Shown piece by piece: positions 45,901 through 58,087 of a stretch of 64,000 nt of DNA. The DNA is from Rhizophagus irregularis (Eukaryota; Glomeromycota; Glomeromycetes; Glomerales; Glomeraceae): positions 3,038,001 to 3,102,000 of the forward strand of contig NC_089442.1 of assembly GCF_026210795.1 (NCBI RefSeq), written 5' to 3'. The position numbers were made by a program, and so were the translations under genes. A model generated the notes under the pieces. That model was not told the origin of the DNA, did no database searches, and saw only the letters and a list, made by a program, of their open reading frames with translations. The stretch's first letter is position 1; each line of letters opens with the position of its first letter.

Positions 45901-48822
45901 TTATAAGTTATTTATTAGATTCTATTATTACATATTTATATAATATTTATAATTTAAACTAACTAAATTCTTTATTTAATTAGGACGTAAGTGATAAGTT
46001 ATTTATAATTCTATTATTACATATTTATATAATATTTTTAATATTTACATATATTCTTTTAGATGGTAAATTATATGTTATATTTATTTAATTCTATTAT
46101 CGTATATTTATATAATATTTACGTATAAATTAAACTAACTAAATTCTTTATCTAAAAAATTATTTATTAGGGGGTAAGTTATTTATTTAATTCTATTATT
46201 ACATATTTATATATAATTTAAATTAACTAAATTCTTTGATTAAAAATTATTTAATAATATACTAGTTTGTAAGTTATCTATTATTGCATATTTATATAAT
46301 ATTACATACATAATTTAACTAACTAAATTTTTTATTTAAAAACTATTTAATATTATAGGGAGTAAGTTATTTATTAAATTCTATAATTACAATAATATTT
46401 ACATATAATCTAAACTAACTAAATTCTTTATTTAATTAGAACGTAAGTTATAATTTATTTATTTAATTCTATTATTACACTATTTATATAACAATATTTA
46501 TATAATATTTACATATAATTTAAACTAACTAAATTTCTTATTTAATTAGAGCGTAAGTTATAAGTTATTTATTTAATTCTAATATTACAATATTTATATA
46601 ACAATATCTATATAATATTTACATAAAATTTAAACTAACTAAATTCTTTATTTAAAAATTATTTTGTAATCCTTTAGGGCGTAAGTTATCTATTATTACA
46701 TATTTGTATAATATTTACATATAATTTAAACTAACTAAATTCTTTATTTAAAAATTATTTTGTAATTTCTTTTAGGTGGTAAGTTATAAGTTTATTTAAT
46801 TCTATTACATATAATTTAAATTAACTAAATTCTTTTATTTAAAAAATTGTTTTATAATTTCTTTTAGGGCGTAAGTTATTTACTATTACATATTTATATA
46901 ATATTTACATATCAGATATAATTTAAACTAACTAAATTCTTTATTTAAAAATTATTTTGTAATTCCTTTTAGGGCGTAATTTATCTATTATTACATATTT
47001 GTATAATATTTACATATAATTTAGACTAACTAAATTCTTTATTTAAAAAATTATTTAATATTATAGCATGTAAGTTATTTATTTAATTTTATTATTACAT
47101 ATTTATAACATTTACATAAATTTAAACTAACTAAATTTTTTATTTAAAAAATTATTTACTAGGGGGTAAGTTATTTATTTAATTATATTATATATAATTT
47201 AAACTAACTAAATTCTTTATTTAAAAAATTATTTATTTATATAGGGAGTAAGTTATTTATTCAATTCTATTATTACATATTTATATAATATTTACATTTA
47301 ATTTAAACTAACTAAATTCTTCATTTAAAAAATTATTTAATAATAGCATGTAAGTTATTATTATTTCTATTGTTTAATATATATTTTATATAATATTTAT
47401 GAATTTCATTTATTTAAATAATATTTATTACTTTAGTTGGTAAGTTGTAAATTATAGGTTATTATTGTATATTTATACAAATATTAAGATTTATATTATA
47501 TTAAATTCTTTATTCCTATTTAAATTTTATAGAGTAAGTGTTAATTTTAATTTTAAATTTTGGTGTAAATTTTAATATAAACTTTAATATAATTTAAACT
47601 TTAATTATTAGATTTGGAAAAAGTGGAAATGCAATTGTAGATAAATTTATTTTTGAAAAAAAATTTAAATGGATTCCTTATAATCAATTTGAAAATGTTG
47701 AATATCTTGATAAAGGAGGATTTGGTACTATATACAAAGCTATTTGGTTAAAAGATAATGAAAATAAAGAAGTAATTCTTAAATGTAATAATAATTTAAA
47801 TGAAAATTTAAATGAATTTTTAAATGAAGTATGATAATATAATATTTACTTTTTAATTTGAATTATAATTTATTTATGCTAAAATATTTTTATTTTTTTT
47901 GTAGTGGAAATATCATGAAAGTTGTTTAAATTCACATTTTATTATTTATTTTTATGGATTTACAAAAGATCCAGATACATTAAAATATATGGTAGTAATG
48001 GATTATGCAAACAAAGGTAATTTAAGAGGAAATTTAACAAGAATAATCAAAAATAATTGGAAACAAAAATTATATATGTTACATGAAATTATTTCTGGAC
48101 TTGATGAGATACATAAACAAAATCTCATTCATTGTGATTTTCATGATGGTAATATTTTAAATCATAATAACAAGATTAGAGATAAAATTTATATTAGTGA
48201 TTTAGGATTATGTCAACCTGTAAAATTATTTTTGAAAAAGTATGATATTTATGGTGTTATACCATTTATGGCACCTGAAATTTTAAGAGGCAAATCTTAT
48301 ACTCCAGCTAGTGATATATATGGTTTTGCTATGATTATGTGGGAATTTACATCTGGGGTACCACCATTTAATAATATAGCACATGATATTCAACTTAGTT
48401 TAAGTATTTGTAAAGGTGAACGGCCTGAAATTATTGAAAATACTCCACAATGTTATGTAGATTTGATGAAAAAATGTTGGGATGAAGTTCCATCAAAAAG
48501 ACCATCTTCTGAAAATGTATCAAATATTATTAGAGAATGGATTTTTCTTCCAAGTGAAGTAAAACTTGAAGATATTAATGAAAAATTAAAATGCGATATT
48601 ATGGAACTTATAAATGCACCAATTGGACATACCAATCTTGCTACTGAATCTCACCCACAATCATGTTATATAAGTCGCTTGCTTGATTTTACTAGTAAAG
48701 AATTGAATGAAATTCTTGAAAGTGAATATTCACAAGCTAATGTAAAAGTGAATAATGAAATGCCAGTAAGTGAAGATTTGAATGATTGTATAATTGAAGA
48801 TATAAAATCATTAGGTATGTAA
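42987..48822 (+). CDS. TKL-like protein kinase split by an array of single-codon micro-exons
   Basis: Model: exon 1 at 42987-43065 (MVLSNDKGKNHTYSMEKVSS..), 45 exons of 3 bases (43190 to 47439), a 1-base exon at 47533, then 47612-47828 and 47905-48822; 1350 coding bases, 449 residues. Exon 1 ends in phase 1; triplets keep it; the 1-base exon shifts to phase 2, as the kinase exon needs. Kinase features: WIPYNQF lead-in, glycine loop KGGFGT (about 106-111), Lys129 in VILK, catalytic loop HCDFHDGN (Asp222), DLG in place of DFG (Asp243), MAPEI, DIYGFAMIMWE and a final Arg in KRPSS. The fold is complete, so it is probably active, on unknown substrates. The micro-exon peptide is about 46 residues, basic and aromatic-rich. 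The last two exons are secure; exon 1 and the micro-exons rest on splice-signal pattern and phase. If they are not used, the start would lie elsewhere. Confidence 0.75.
43066..47611 (+). repeat. Tandem intron array with 45 three-base exons and one one-base exon
   Basis: Each unit averages about 97 bp: a GTAAGTT-like donor, usually AAACTAACTAAATT (branch motif CTAAC), a TTTCTTTTAG or ATATAG acceptor, then exactly three bases before the next donor. Exon starts and bases: 43190 CTC, 43296 TTC, 43385 ATG, 43473 ACT, 43552 GGT, 43640 TTA, 43755 AGC, 43846 CGT, 43950 CGC, 44051 GGA, 44143 AGA, 44240 AGT, 44322 GGA, 44391 GGA, 44480 GGA, 44588 TTG, 44681 GGA, 44761 CAT, 44873 CAT, 44971 ATT, 45076 ATG, 45138 AGA, 45202 AGT, 45306 TGG, 45519 ATG, 45612 AAC, 45708 GGA, 45797 AAT, 45893 ACG, 45984 GAC, 46063 ATG, 46171 GGG, 46266 TTT, 46359 GGA, 46440 AAC, 46550 AGC, 46678 GGC, 46776 GTG, 46868 GGC, 46973 GGC, 47067 CAT, 47163 GGG, 47245 GGA, 47347 CAT, 47437 TTG; then 47533 A. 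By hand count 70 of 135 exon bases are G or C. Confidence 0.88.
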
Positions 48823-49739
48823 TATAGTATATAAAAAGAATAATTTTTGCAAATTATTTATATGAAATTAATTTTATCTATTTAATTATTTAGATATTAA
48901 AACGATGAATATTAAGTTATTAACTAATCATTTGTATTTTTAAAAGAAATTTTTGGTTTTTTTGAGTGATATTTGATATCATGCATTCAAGAGAAATTGT
49001 TCTTTGTTTTATTCGTTTTAGATTTATTTAAACACTAAATAGTAGATATATTACAATTTACAAGATTCTTAGTTTGTAATTTAAATAATTCCCTTTTTTT
49101 ATATTTTATCCAAATATTAAATATATGTATTCTCCTTTTTTAGAATTATTTAAACACTAAGACTAGTGTAGTAAATATCTACTAATTTCTTGGTATGTAA
49201 TTTAAATAAAAATAAATCATTTTTTTTTATCTTTTTCAATTATTAACTATAATTATCAAATAATATAAATGTATAAAATCATTCCCAATATGTAAAATTA
49301 AGTTAAATAATGTAAATTTTTATATTTATTTCAAGAGCTAATAATATTAATGTATCAAGGTTGGCACAAAGACTGACCCAATCGATTTCAATTTCCTGTT
49401 TATCCAATCTTGTCATAATCCCTTGATCCAATTTTGGTTCTAAATCCGGCTGAACATCTGGTTGAAGTAGAATTTTTAGAAAAAAGAATTAAATATTATA
49501 AAATTTTACGTATTAGTTTAAAGTAATTTAATAAGTTCATAAATAATACAGATATATGGGTTGATTTTTATAAATGCAGATCACTGTTTACTGCCAAAAA
49601 ATTGGCTGAAATGTATTTCTACATATATTTTCTATATAGAATTTTCTAAAAAATTCATAAAATTTTTAATGACTCTAATGTCTCTAAAAATCAAGAGAAT
49701 TTTATTTTATTATTATTATATTTTATAAATACAAATTGT
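48823..49739. other. 3' flank of the kinase gene, no further gene
   Basis: AT-rich. AACACTAARACTAGTG-like words recur near 49030 and 49150, suggesting a small local duplication. A slightly more complex patch at 49360-49470 shows no intact frame. Confidence 0.4.
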
Positions 49740-49747
49740 ATTACATT

Positions 49748-50302
49748 TAGGGATGGCAAAAAACATGTTTTAAAACAATCTTGGCATTTTAAAACATGTT
49801 TTAAACATGTTTTAAAACTTTACTACATAATACATATTTGCAATAAAAATTTAAGCACTTTATTATATAATATATATTTAGAGTATAGCCGGACCGACCT
49901 TGTTGGGAATTTATTTTGTAATAGCTTAGTGATACTGCTAGTGATCCTCTACTATTCGTTAAACAAAATGTGCATTAACTCTTAAAATATATATATATAT
50001 ATATTAATTTTAAAACTTCTAATCGATCAATTAAATCAATAACTAATGTCATTTCCACAATAATTACACACTTTTGACGAGGTGTTGTTTCGTAACTTTT
50101 CAAATGCTTACGGACGTCTTCTGATGATGGTCTTTCACGAGAATAATTTTAAAAAAAGATTGCTTAAAAATACAAAAAAGTCATTAAAATAATTACGCAA
50201 TAATCATGCCAATGTTTTAAAACAAAAAAAAAGTTTTAAAACAATAAAAAACTGATTTAAATTGTTTTAAAACATCTTGTTTTAAATCACGTGCCATCCC
50301 TA
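49748..50302. mobile_element. hAT MITE, 555 bp, ACATGTTTTAAAAC-rich
   Basis: The ends TAGGGATGGCA and TGCCATCCCTA (right end reads GTGCCATCCCTA) are flanked by a perfect 8-bp duplication ATTACATT (49740-49747 and 50303-50310). Subterminal zones repeat GTTTTAAAACA words. TAGGGATGGC is a classical hAT terminus. No transposase frame. Confidence 0.93.
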
Positions 50303-50569
50303 ATTACATTATTCAATAATACAACATTATGAACACAACTCACACAAGTAACATTAAGATTAAAATTTAGTCCTATACCTCCTATACCTGATTTATTTAG
50401 ATATTGAACAAAATATTTCATAATTGTTTGTTTGATATAACTAGGGAGGCATTAGGGTTAGAAGTCCTTCATCACCACCCATAATAGTTTATTTTATAGG
50501 GACTAAAATTTGCGATTTTATTGGGTGTTGGTCACGTGGCGGACAGAGAAATTCACGTGATATTTTTTT

Positions 50570-51005
50570 TTCATAGTGCGTAGATATATATTGTCCTTCG
50601 CTTCGCTCCGGACAATCACCTGAGTTGTTTTTCTATGAATTTCAGCAAATTTTGGTAAAGAATTATAAATTCTATCACGAAGATCTTTACTTAGACTCAC
50701 TTTTGTAAAACAAATCTATTCTAAAGCTGCAACATATGTATGTAAATGTAACTCCAGCCTAGCTACACTTTGTTCATCATAATAACCATACGACTATGGA
50801 TCTACTAAAGCAACCAAAGAACCTTGAAGAACTTTAGGTCCAAATTTTATTAAGTGGATTTTTAAAAAGTAAGTGAAGTACATATAAATATTTTGATTCA
50901 GGTAAATGTTTTAAAAGTTCTCCTACTTTTTCATTTGATGTAGTAAATTCATCCTCCTCTAATTTGAGAAGATATGCATATTTTTCATATGATTTAAATT
51001 ACCAG
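50570..51005 (-). pseudogene. Decayed gene of a multicopy family
   Basis: Minus-strand reading from 51005 gives KSYEKYAYLLKLEEDEFTTS, NEKVGELLKHLPESKYLYVL and HLLFKNPLNKIWT, then a stop. In shifted frames KVLQGSLVALVDP, YGYYDEQSVARLELHLHTYV and VSLSKDLRDRIYNSLPKFAE with IHRKTTQVIV follow. At least two stops and one frameshift. It looks like a relic of a repeated gene family; the function is unknown to me. Confidence 0.5.
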
Positions 51006-52367
51006 GAGCAGTAATGCTAGAACTTCCGCTTTATATTATGATAAAGTTAAAATAATTTTATATAGTACTGTATGATTATGCTGTTTATAATTATAATTTA
51101 CCCAGTTTGAACTCCCATACCATATTTTATAATTAGTCTTATTTATTGCAAGAGAAATCCAAATACAATTAAAAGACGTGTAACATAAGTAATGTTGAAA
51201 TATAATCATGTGATTAAAGAATTTGGAAAAAATGAACATGTGATTATATTAATTCCGGTAAGAATCACCGGCTTGAAGTTTTAATTCTGGCCAAAATTAA
51301 AATCAATCAAAATTTTTGGTTAAATCGGTTAAATCGAAAGAAATTTTTACTTTAAATCGAAAAAATTTTACGGGTCCCTGATTGTAAGATCTAAAGAGAT
51401 CATGCGTACGATTAATACAAAACAAAAATGGTGGCAGTAATCAAACAATTGGAATAGACTTATAGTGTATATTAAAAAGGATATTAAGTAATTTCTATAA
51501 AAGGTGATTGAAATATATTTGGTATGTTACAATAGGAAACACGACAAGATATCAGTATGTAGTTCTTAATCGAATAAGAAAATAATCGCTTTATTATTGC
51601 TCATCACTTTACTTACTTCCCCGTTATCTTTTGTTATAAATCAAACAAAAGTTCAATTTTTATTTGCAATCTTGATTAACAAAGTAAGTAAAAAATAAAG
51701 TCACTCGTTACTCCTCTTAATATACAAAGTACGGAACGTAAAGCAAACTCACTTTCGGATCTAGTGTATAATGAATTTGATTCAAATCAAAACATTTTAA
51801 AAGGAAGGATTTGGATTTTGAACCATTATACCGTATACCCACCATCATGTGTGCGACAAAATAAGCGAATCACACAAGTTTTGTACGCACTTACGTGACT
51901 GCTGACATTAATTTTCTGACCATTCACATGATTTATGGGTAGATTATAGAGTTTCTGGTTATTTTTTTTCGGCAATTAAGAAAAAAGGATTCATTGAACA
52001 TTAATCGATTCAGATACTAATGTGAATTTAGCTAGCCAAAACATTATTGAGTCAGGCTTCACATTAAAATCGCCTTCTCAATAAATGCACTCGAAGCCAG
52101 AGTATTATTCTCTAAACAATCTGAGGAAAAATGTGAACACATAATTAAAAAAAACTGTAATATAATACTAATAAAACAAAAAAAAAAGAAACGTATAAAT
52201 GTTCTCTTAGAGCCGAGTACCATGGTTAACATTTTTTATCCAATAAAGATAGAGTGATTCATATTTATTATATAAATCTCGTAAGATAAATTATTTGGGT
52301 CATCTGATAAACCGATATTCATAATTATCATACTTTTTACATTTAGAAAAAATACGTAGCTCTGTAC
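51006..52367. other. Intergenic, no gene seen
   Basis: Contains an AATTCTGGCC motif at 51283-51292 and otherwise short frames only. Confidence 0.4.
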
Positions 52368-52930
52368 TTACTTCTCCTTGAAAGAATTGTAAATGACACA
52401 ACATACATATTTGTCAGAAATCTTCTCGCATCGCGCAAGCGGATTTCTTAATAAAAGTCCAAGTGCAGGATTGTATTTATAATCAACTTTTGTGTTGTCT
52501 ACTGTGGAGTATACACCCCTTCCATCCTTGCAAAGTATTTTATACAATCCAAATTTTCGTACCATTGGTGGATTATAGCTAAGAGCGGTGATCATCAGAG
52601 AAAATGCGTAATGATGCAATATCATGCGATAGCCTGTGCGACAGAGGGTTTCTCATATAACGTACTTTTCAGCATGTAAAAGTTCTTTTCATTATCCTCC
52701 CTTCAAACCATAGTTACGTAATTTTTCTTCGTCACATCGAGAAAGCGAGACCGGTAATTGCGAACAAGTTTATCCTTGAGCTGTAAGTTCTGCTCTTTCA
52801 AAAATCGATAGGAGCTTCTGTGACTCAGTTTCGAGTAAGTCAGCATGTTCGCCTGTGAACTGGACATAATTGTTGTTTGTGGAGGAGTTGGACCAGCAAC
52901 ACTTCTCGCAAAAGATGCTAAGACTCTCAA
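52368..52930 (-). other. Two adjacent open frames of uncertain status
   Basis: Frames 52930-52703 (MRVLASFARSVAGPTPPQTT onward) and 52625-52368 (VYSTVDNTKVDYKYNPALGL near the end) have more balanced composition than the surrounding DNA, which is also less AT-rich here. They may be relics of one gene, or partly shadows of a plus-strand relic. No motif recognised. Confidence 0.25.
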
Positions 52931-52934
52931 AGAC

Positions 52935-53365
52935 TAACCGAAACGTTCATTTCTCCTCGTACCGCATTTTTAAAGAGGTGTTGACGAAACACGGAATCGA
53001 CGGAAATGGTTAGGACAAATTCGTCAGTTTCTATCAGGTAAGGGCTTTTAACATTTACATACAGTCTTGTTTATTTCACTCGTTGTCATTAACTGTTTCC
53101 CGTCCCGCCTTTAAGAAACTCGAAGTTGATAAAGAGGAGTTACAACAATACATGAAAGAGATAAAAGCGAATGATGGTGAATATGGGAGTATTCTTTTAC
53201 TCGTTCTATTATCTTACCTTGGATCTTCAGCTTGAAGAAGTTGGCGAGGAAAACACTGGACAATGTAGATAGACTACGCAATCAAGGCCCTCGGGGAACT
53301 TATTTGCATAACAGAAGGATAGTCGCTCAGCATAGTCATTGGTTTCAGATCTGATACAATTGCGA
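52935..53365 (+). pseudogene. Decayed two-exon gene
   Basis: Reads SSYRIFKEVLTKHGIDGNG, a TAG, DKFVSFYQ, then a GTAAGG donor at about 53038. After an intron comes KKLEVDKEELQQYMKEIKAN with GSILLLVLLSYLGSSA; one missing base then shifts to KKLARKTLDNVDRLRNQGPR and GTYLHNRR. Stop plus frameshift mark a pseudogene. Base composition is richer in G+C than the neighbourhood. I recall similar repeated proteins in Rhizophagus but cannot name the family. Confidence 0.5.
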
Positions 53366-55580
53366 AATGCGTCACAAATAAACAAGAAAAAACGTAAGGC
53401 AGATACTGCACTTCGATTATATCTACAAAATCGCCACTATAAGTCTCGTCAACATTTAGAGTTATATGATTTTTGTTAAGTGAGGATCGTACTAAATACT
53501 GCTTTCTCAATTGTTATTGTGTGCCTCAAATAGAATTTCTTAAAAGTATATCCACTCAGATTTACTGAATCTGTTTTGAAAGAAGGTTAAGCGTTTGCGT
53601 AAAAATGTGAGGTGGGTAATAGAGGTAATGTCGTATTGAAGGATAGAGTTGATGTTGAGGAGAGCCGACGATGAAAACGACGGGTTCAAGGCTAACTCGA
53701 AAAACATAGACCACGAACGCTAGTATAGAAATTCATGTACCGCGGGCTATTCCCAACTTGTAATTTATTTATGCACAATAAAAATAAATGTCACTGTCCA
53801 CTCATTATTTCCTGGCAAAATCAATTACCAGTGCCATAATTTTTCTCCTTTTCATGTGCATATGAAAAAAATGTGCATGTGAAGAAAAAGGTTTTGGATG
53901 TATCACCAGTCGCTTATAAGTTATAACAGGTTGGTCGTGAGAAAGAAATTTGAATATAAATACTTGGTGATTATTGATCAATGATCATGAGCAATTTTAT
54001 AGATACATAAAGGGAAATTTATTAGCGGCTATTGGAATGGTAAGAAACTTTCGAAGATATGATATGATCATGTTGTTGTCGATTCGCTATTGGTGAGAAC
54101 AACCCGACAAATGGCAGATTTGGCAACTAATCGAGGTAAATTTAGTTAATCTTAGAAATGTGTATTTTATCAAGACATATTATAATTTTAACACGGAATA
54201 TTAATTAATTATGGACCTCCTTATGCACAAATAAATGACCAAAATCACTCTTTACGGCGTTGTCTGAAGTCTAGGTGCTTGTGAGCTTTTTTTCGAGATA
54301 GAAATAAACAAAAAACAAAAAAAATAGTCTCGCTCCTAATGTGATTACTCTGAAAAATAATAATAATAATAAAAGTCCTATTCGGATATTGATTTCTACG
54401 ACATTAAGTTATAGAAGTGGTGTAAATCAAGCAACTTTTGATGATCTCATGAATAATAAAGAGCCTAGTGCCGTTAGGATATCGCTAAATGATGAGGAGA
54501 TATATAGATCAGAAGATGTCGAGGTTACGTTTGGAAACTTACCTGAAAATTCTGTCATTTAAGGTATTCGTGATCATTAAAGCCATGGCTTTTATTGTAT
54601 ATAAAAGACAATATCACTATATCCATAATAGCATTTATTTATTTTTTTTGATCAATAACAATTTAGGTTGATGCTACAAATGTTACAAATGTAGGGGAAA
54701 CTTTCATCATTTAAATCACATCAATTCTGATACTCATAAATACAATGAGAATGCAGATGAAATGAACCTGAATACGAAAACGAAGGCAAGAATATTCTCC
54801 ACAAACTGAATCTGACTTTGTGTGGTTTAAGATATGTAGATATTGTATTAATAATGAGATTGGCAAATATTTAAACAAATAATTAAAATTATTTGCATTT
54901 GTATTTTATTTTGCGTGATAGCTCACGCTATGCCTTATATTATAATAAAAAAAACTTTTCATCGCTAAAAGAAGTTGGTCTAATAATTTTTCGTGTGGTG
55001 ATAATTGATCTTTGGTGTGGGCGGGCGCATTTAGTTTAAAATCACATGATTTTATGGAATAAAAAATATTTGCGACGCAAGCCCAATAAAGAAGTTTTCT
55101 GCATATGTAACACCCGAAATATATGCATTACTAGTAATCACGTCACAATATCTATTTTTAAAAGCAGAGTCGTAATATGATGTGTGCTTTTTGCTTGAAA
55201 GTTTTGGCATATATTTTCGTTAAGCAACTTTGAATTATTGATAAAAACAAATCATCTTTGGTTTACATGTGAATACATCACAGATCGCAGCGTTGGAAAT
55301 GGAAATTAGACGATTTAATCTGTTTAACAGATCGTCTAGGATTTATTACATCATTACATGTATACGTTAATGACATTATTCCGTTTTTGGGTATTTTGAA
55401 AAGAAATTTTTTCGTTGACCGATTTGTATAAATCATGAATAGGAATTAACGGCCAAGAATAAAAGCAATAAATAATCCGCGCAATTGATTTTCTACTGTT
55501 TGCAAATATTGACATTGACGATATTGATTCAAAGATCAGTCATCTTTTAGTAATTAGATGGATGGTCAGAGGCAACGTAA
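53366..55580. other. Intergenic, no gene called
   Basis: 53370-53760 is less AT-rich and may continue the pseudogene. A frame at 54341-54562 (VNQATFDDLMNNKEPSAVRI and EEIYRSEDVEVTFGNLPENS) has a protein-like composition but no ATG start; it may be an exon of a lost gene. Confidence 0.35.
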
Positions 55581-55674
55581 TTTTATCAACATTTTTGCGC
55601 TAAATCGTTTTTATGCGTAGTACAATATTTTATCAACATTTTTGCGCTAAATCGTTTTTATGCGTAGTACAATC
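55581..55674. repeat. Perfect tandem duplication, 2 x 47 bp
   Basis: 55581-55627 is repeated exactly at 55628-55674 (units begin TTTTATCAACATTTTTGCGC). Recent local duplication. Confidence 0.95.
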
Positions 55675-56699
55675 AAGCAAAGTTCAAAGCGTTGAATAAC
55701 CGGTGAGACGAATACCAGTGGTGTAGGGTCGACCACATGTGTGGTGTATGGTGATATTGAGCAGTGTGTAACAGTTTGAATAACTATTACTATAAACGAA
55801 ATATCTTTACATTCTTTACATTCACAGTATAATGATCCCAGGACCCCGGCTAAAGGTAATATGTAAAAAAAGTACAAATCTGCATGTAAAAAAGGAATGG
55901 TCACAAGTGAGTTTTATTATAAAAGTATATATTTTAGCTTCGGTAAATGTTCAAAATCTTAAAATGATTAATATGAATTTACAAGCTTCAAATATTTTAT
56001 ATTAGGTCATGTAATAAAAAGTGTATATTTTTAAAGGTTATATAATTAAAATATATAATAAAATTTTTTAGTTTTCACTGGTACAGTGGACGTGACCTCT
56101 ATTATAATCACCGAATTCCTATAATCCTACAGAATAAGATAAAGTATGTTAGCATAATACTCGGCTAGTCATATCTGATATTCCAACTCGTATCTCATTA
56201 GCCGTAGCTTTTCTGTCACCCACTCTTTTTTGCTAGAGGCACACTGGCACATGCTCAACAAAATTTGGTGCAGTAGTATATCACGAAGTATTCAATAGCT
56301 AATTTATTGATTTGCTATGCAAACATTTGTACAGTACTGCCGAAAAATTGAAAAAATTGCGTAAAATATATATTTCCGCGATTCTCTTTATCAAATTTTA
56401 TGATAAAACCATTTTATCGCGTAGATTTTTTACTAAAATACTACTACAATACTTCACGACAATATACACTGTCTTTGCTGGAAGATCAAGTTTTTGTAGT
56501 GTAAATAAGCAATTCTTAAAAGAATGAGGAAGTTTTATGTATAACTTCGTATCATCGTGTCGTAACATCTGTATCTTGAAAGTCTAGAGAAGAAAATCAG
56601 TTATAAATCTTCGAAGCGTACTTTACTATCTAAAAATTATAAACTTATAAACGGAAGCTCAGTAATTATAATAAGATAATCGAGAACAAAAATGAGTAG

Positions 56700-56828
56700 A
56701 AAACCCGAAAAATAAAAAATCTGGAGGCAGATATTGCAGAAAAGGACCAACAAATAAAAAATTTGAAAGAGGATATTGTAAAAAAGGACCTACAAATAAC
56801 AAATTTGGAAGAGAAAATTCCCATCTAA
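56700..56828 (+). pseudogene. Coiled-coil 3' exon remnant with 14-residue repeat
   Basis: After a GAGTAG acceptor-like site, 42 codons run to TAA at 56826-56828. They read KTRKIKNLEADIAEKDQQ, IKNLKEDIVKKDLQ and ITNLEEKIPI, a two-heptad repeat and so a coiled coil. No upstream exon could be joined, so the gene is incomplete or decayed. Confidence 0.4.
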
Positions 56829-58084
56829 CACTGATCCGGTCTGATCCTGGCTTTAATAATTTTATACGCAGTACTAAATTTTCATTTTAGATTTAGATTA
56901 GTATCTTAACAAAGAATTTAAATATGTCTTATATGTAGCTATAAAATTATTTAAAAGACGCCGGAAATAAGTGAATAATTTATACAATGTCGAGGTATAT
57001 ATTTTTTCAAAAATCTAAAATTATGCTTAAAACAAAAAAGTGTGATTTGATGCGATTCTTAATTCTGGCCGGTTTTAGCGTAACTTCGGCTGGAATTAAA
57101 TCACAATTTTACTTACACTAACTCATAATCAGCCAATCGATTCCAATTTACTGCGGATAGTGCGATTTTCCACCCATCCATCTACTGCTGAACATATAAA
57201 TCTACGGTATACAAATATTTTCTCAATGAAGATGTTCCTTTTTTCCTAAATAAAGATGATAAAACTCTATTCATGCCCTTTAGTTATTAAATTTGATGAT
57301 GATTCGATTTTATGGAAGAATCCTTGTTGGAATTCTGGAAATATATGCCATATGAAAAAGAGAGATCACACAATGAAAATAAAGATAATTTAAAAAGTAA
57401 AGTATTAAACTAATTAAAATACAATAAAAACCTTTATTTAATTAAATTAGTTTGTGTAGATAAGTGAATGTATTTTGTTCTGATAGAATAATTTCTACCA
57501 TAAAAATATTGAAAAAATAACGTTTCTATTATAAATATTAAAATTATTTATTAATAAAATTCAAAAATTACTTTTCTGCATTTATCATAACAATGTAATT
57601 TATCATATTTCTAGAGTTGAAAAAAGCTTTTCAGAATTTAATTCTTAAATTTGACGCTAATATAGAACTACATATCTTAAAAGAATTGGCTAAAATTTAG
57701 GCTACAAATATCCTTTCACACCTTGTAAACTTAATTATTCATCTCATTATACGAATCGGAATAATTTAGAAAAGTATTTACCGTTTTAACAATTTTAAGA
57801 GCCCATCAAATGGTCTATTGAAATATTAAAAGCTTTATAATATACTGTACTTTCGAAAAGAAATTAATTTGCAAGTCACATGAAATGATTTATCTCCAGC
57901 TCACCAATTTCGCTATAATAAGTGTAGCCCACATATTATATTATTCATAAAAATTGCGAAGAAAATATTAAAAATTAAAATTATAATCCGTATGACTGTA
58001 TCATAATAAAAGAATTGCAAGGAGAAACAAAAACAGAATTAATAGCTGCTAATTCAGCTCGCGATGAAAGGACAACTTCGACAT
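56829..58084. other. AT-rich intergenic DNA
   Basis: Carries one AATTCTGGCC (57061-57070) close to GGCTGGAATTAAATCAC. No gene seen. Confidence 0.45.
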
Positions 58085-58087
58085 ATT

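Noticed and set aside
43066-47611. The array as a CRISPR, centromeric satellite or ordinary AT-rich minisatellite
   Set aside because: Units are degenerate everywhere except at intron signals, and the spacing between acceptor and donor is always three bases; a plain satellite does not explain that.
47989-48822. Kinase starting at the ATG at 47989
   Set aside because: That start would lose the glycine loop and the catalytic Lys, which lie in open exons directly upstream with good splice signals.
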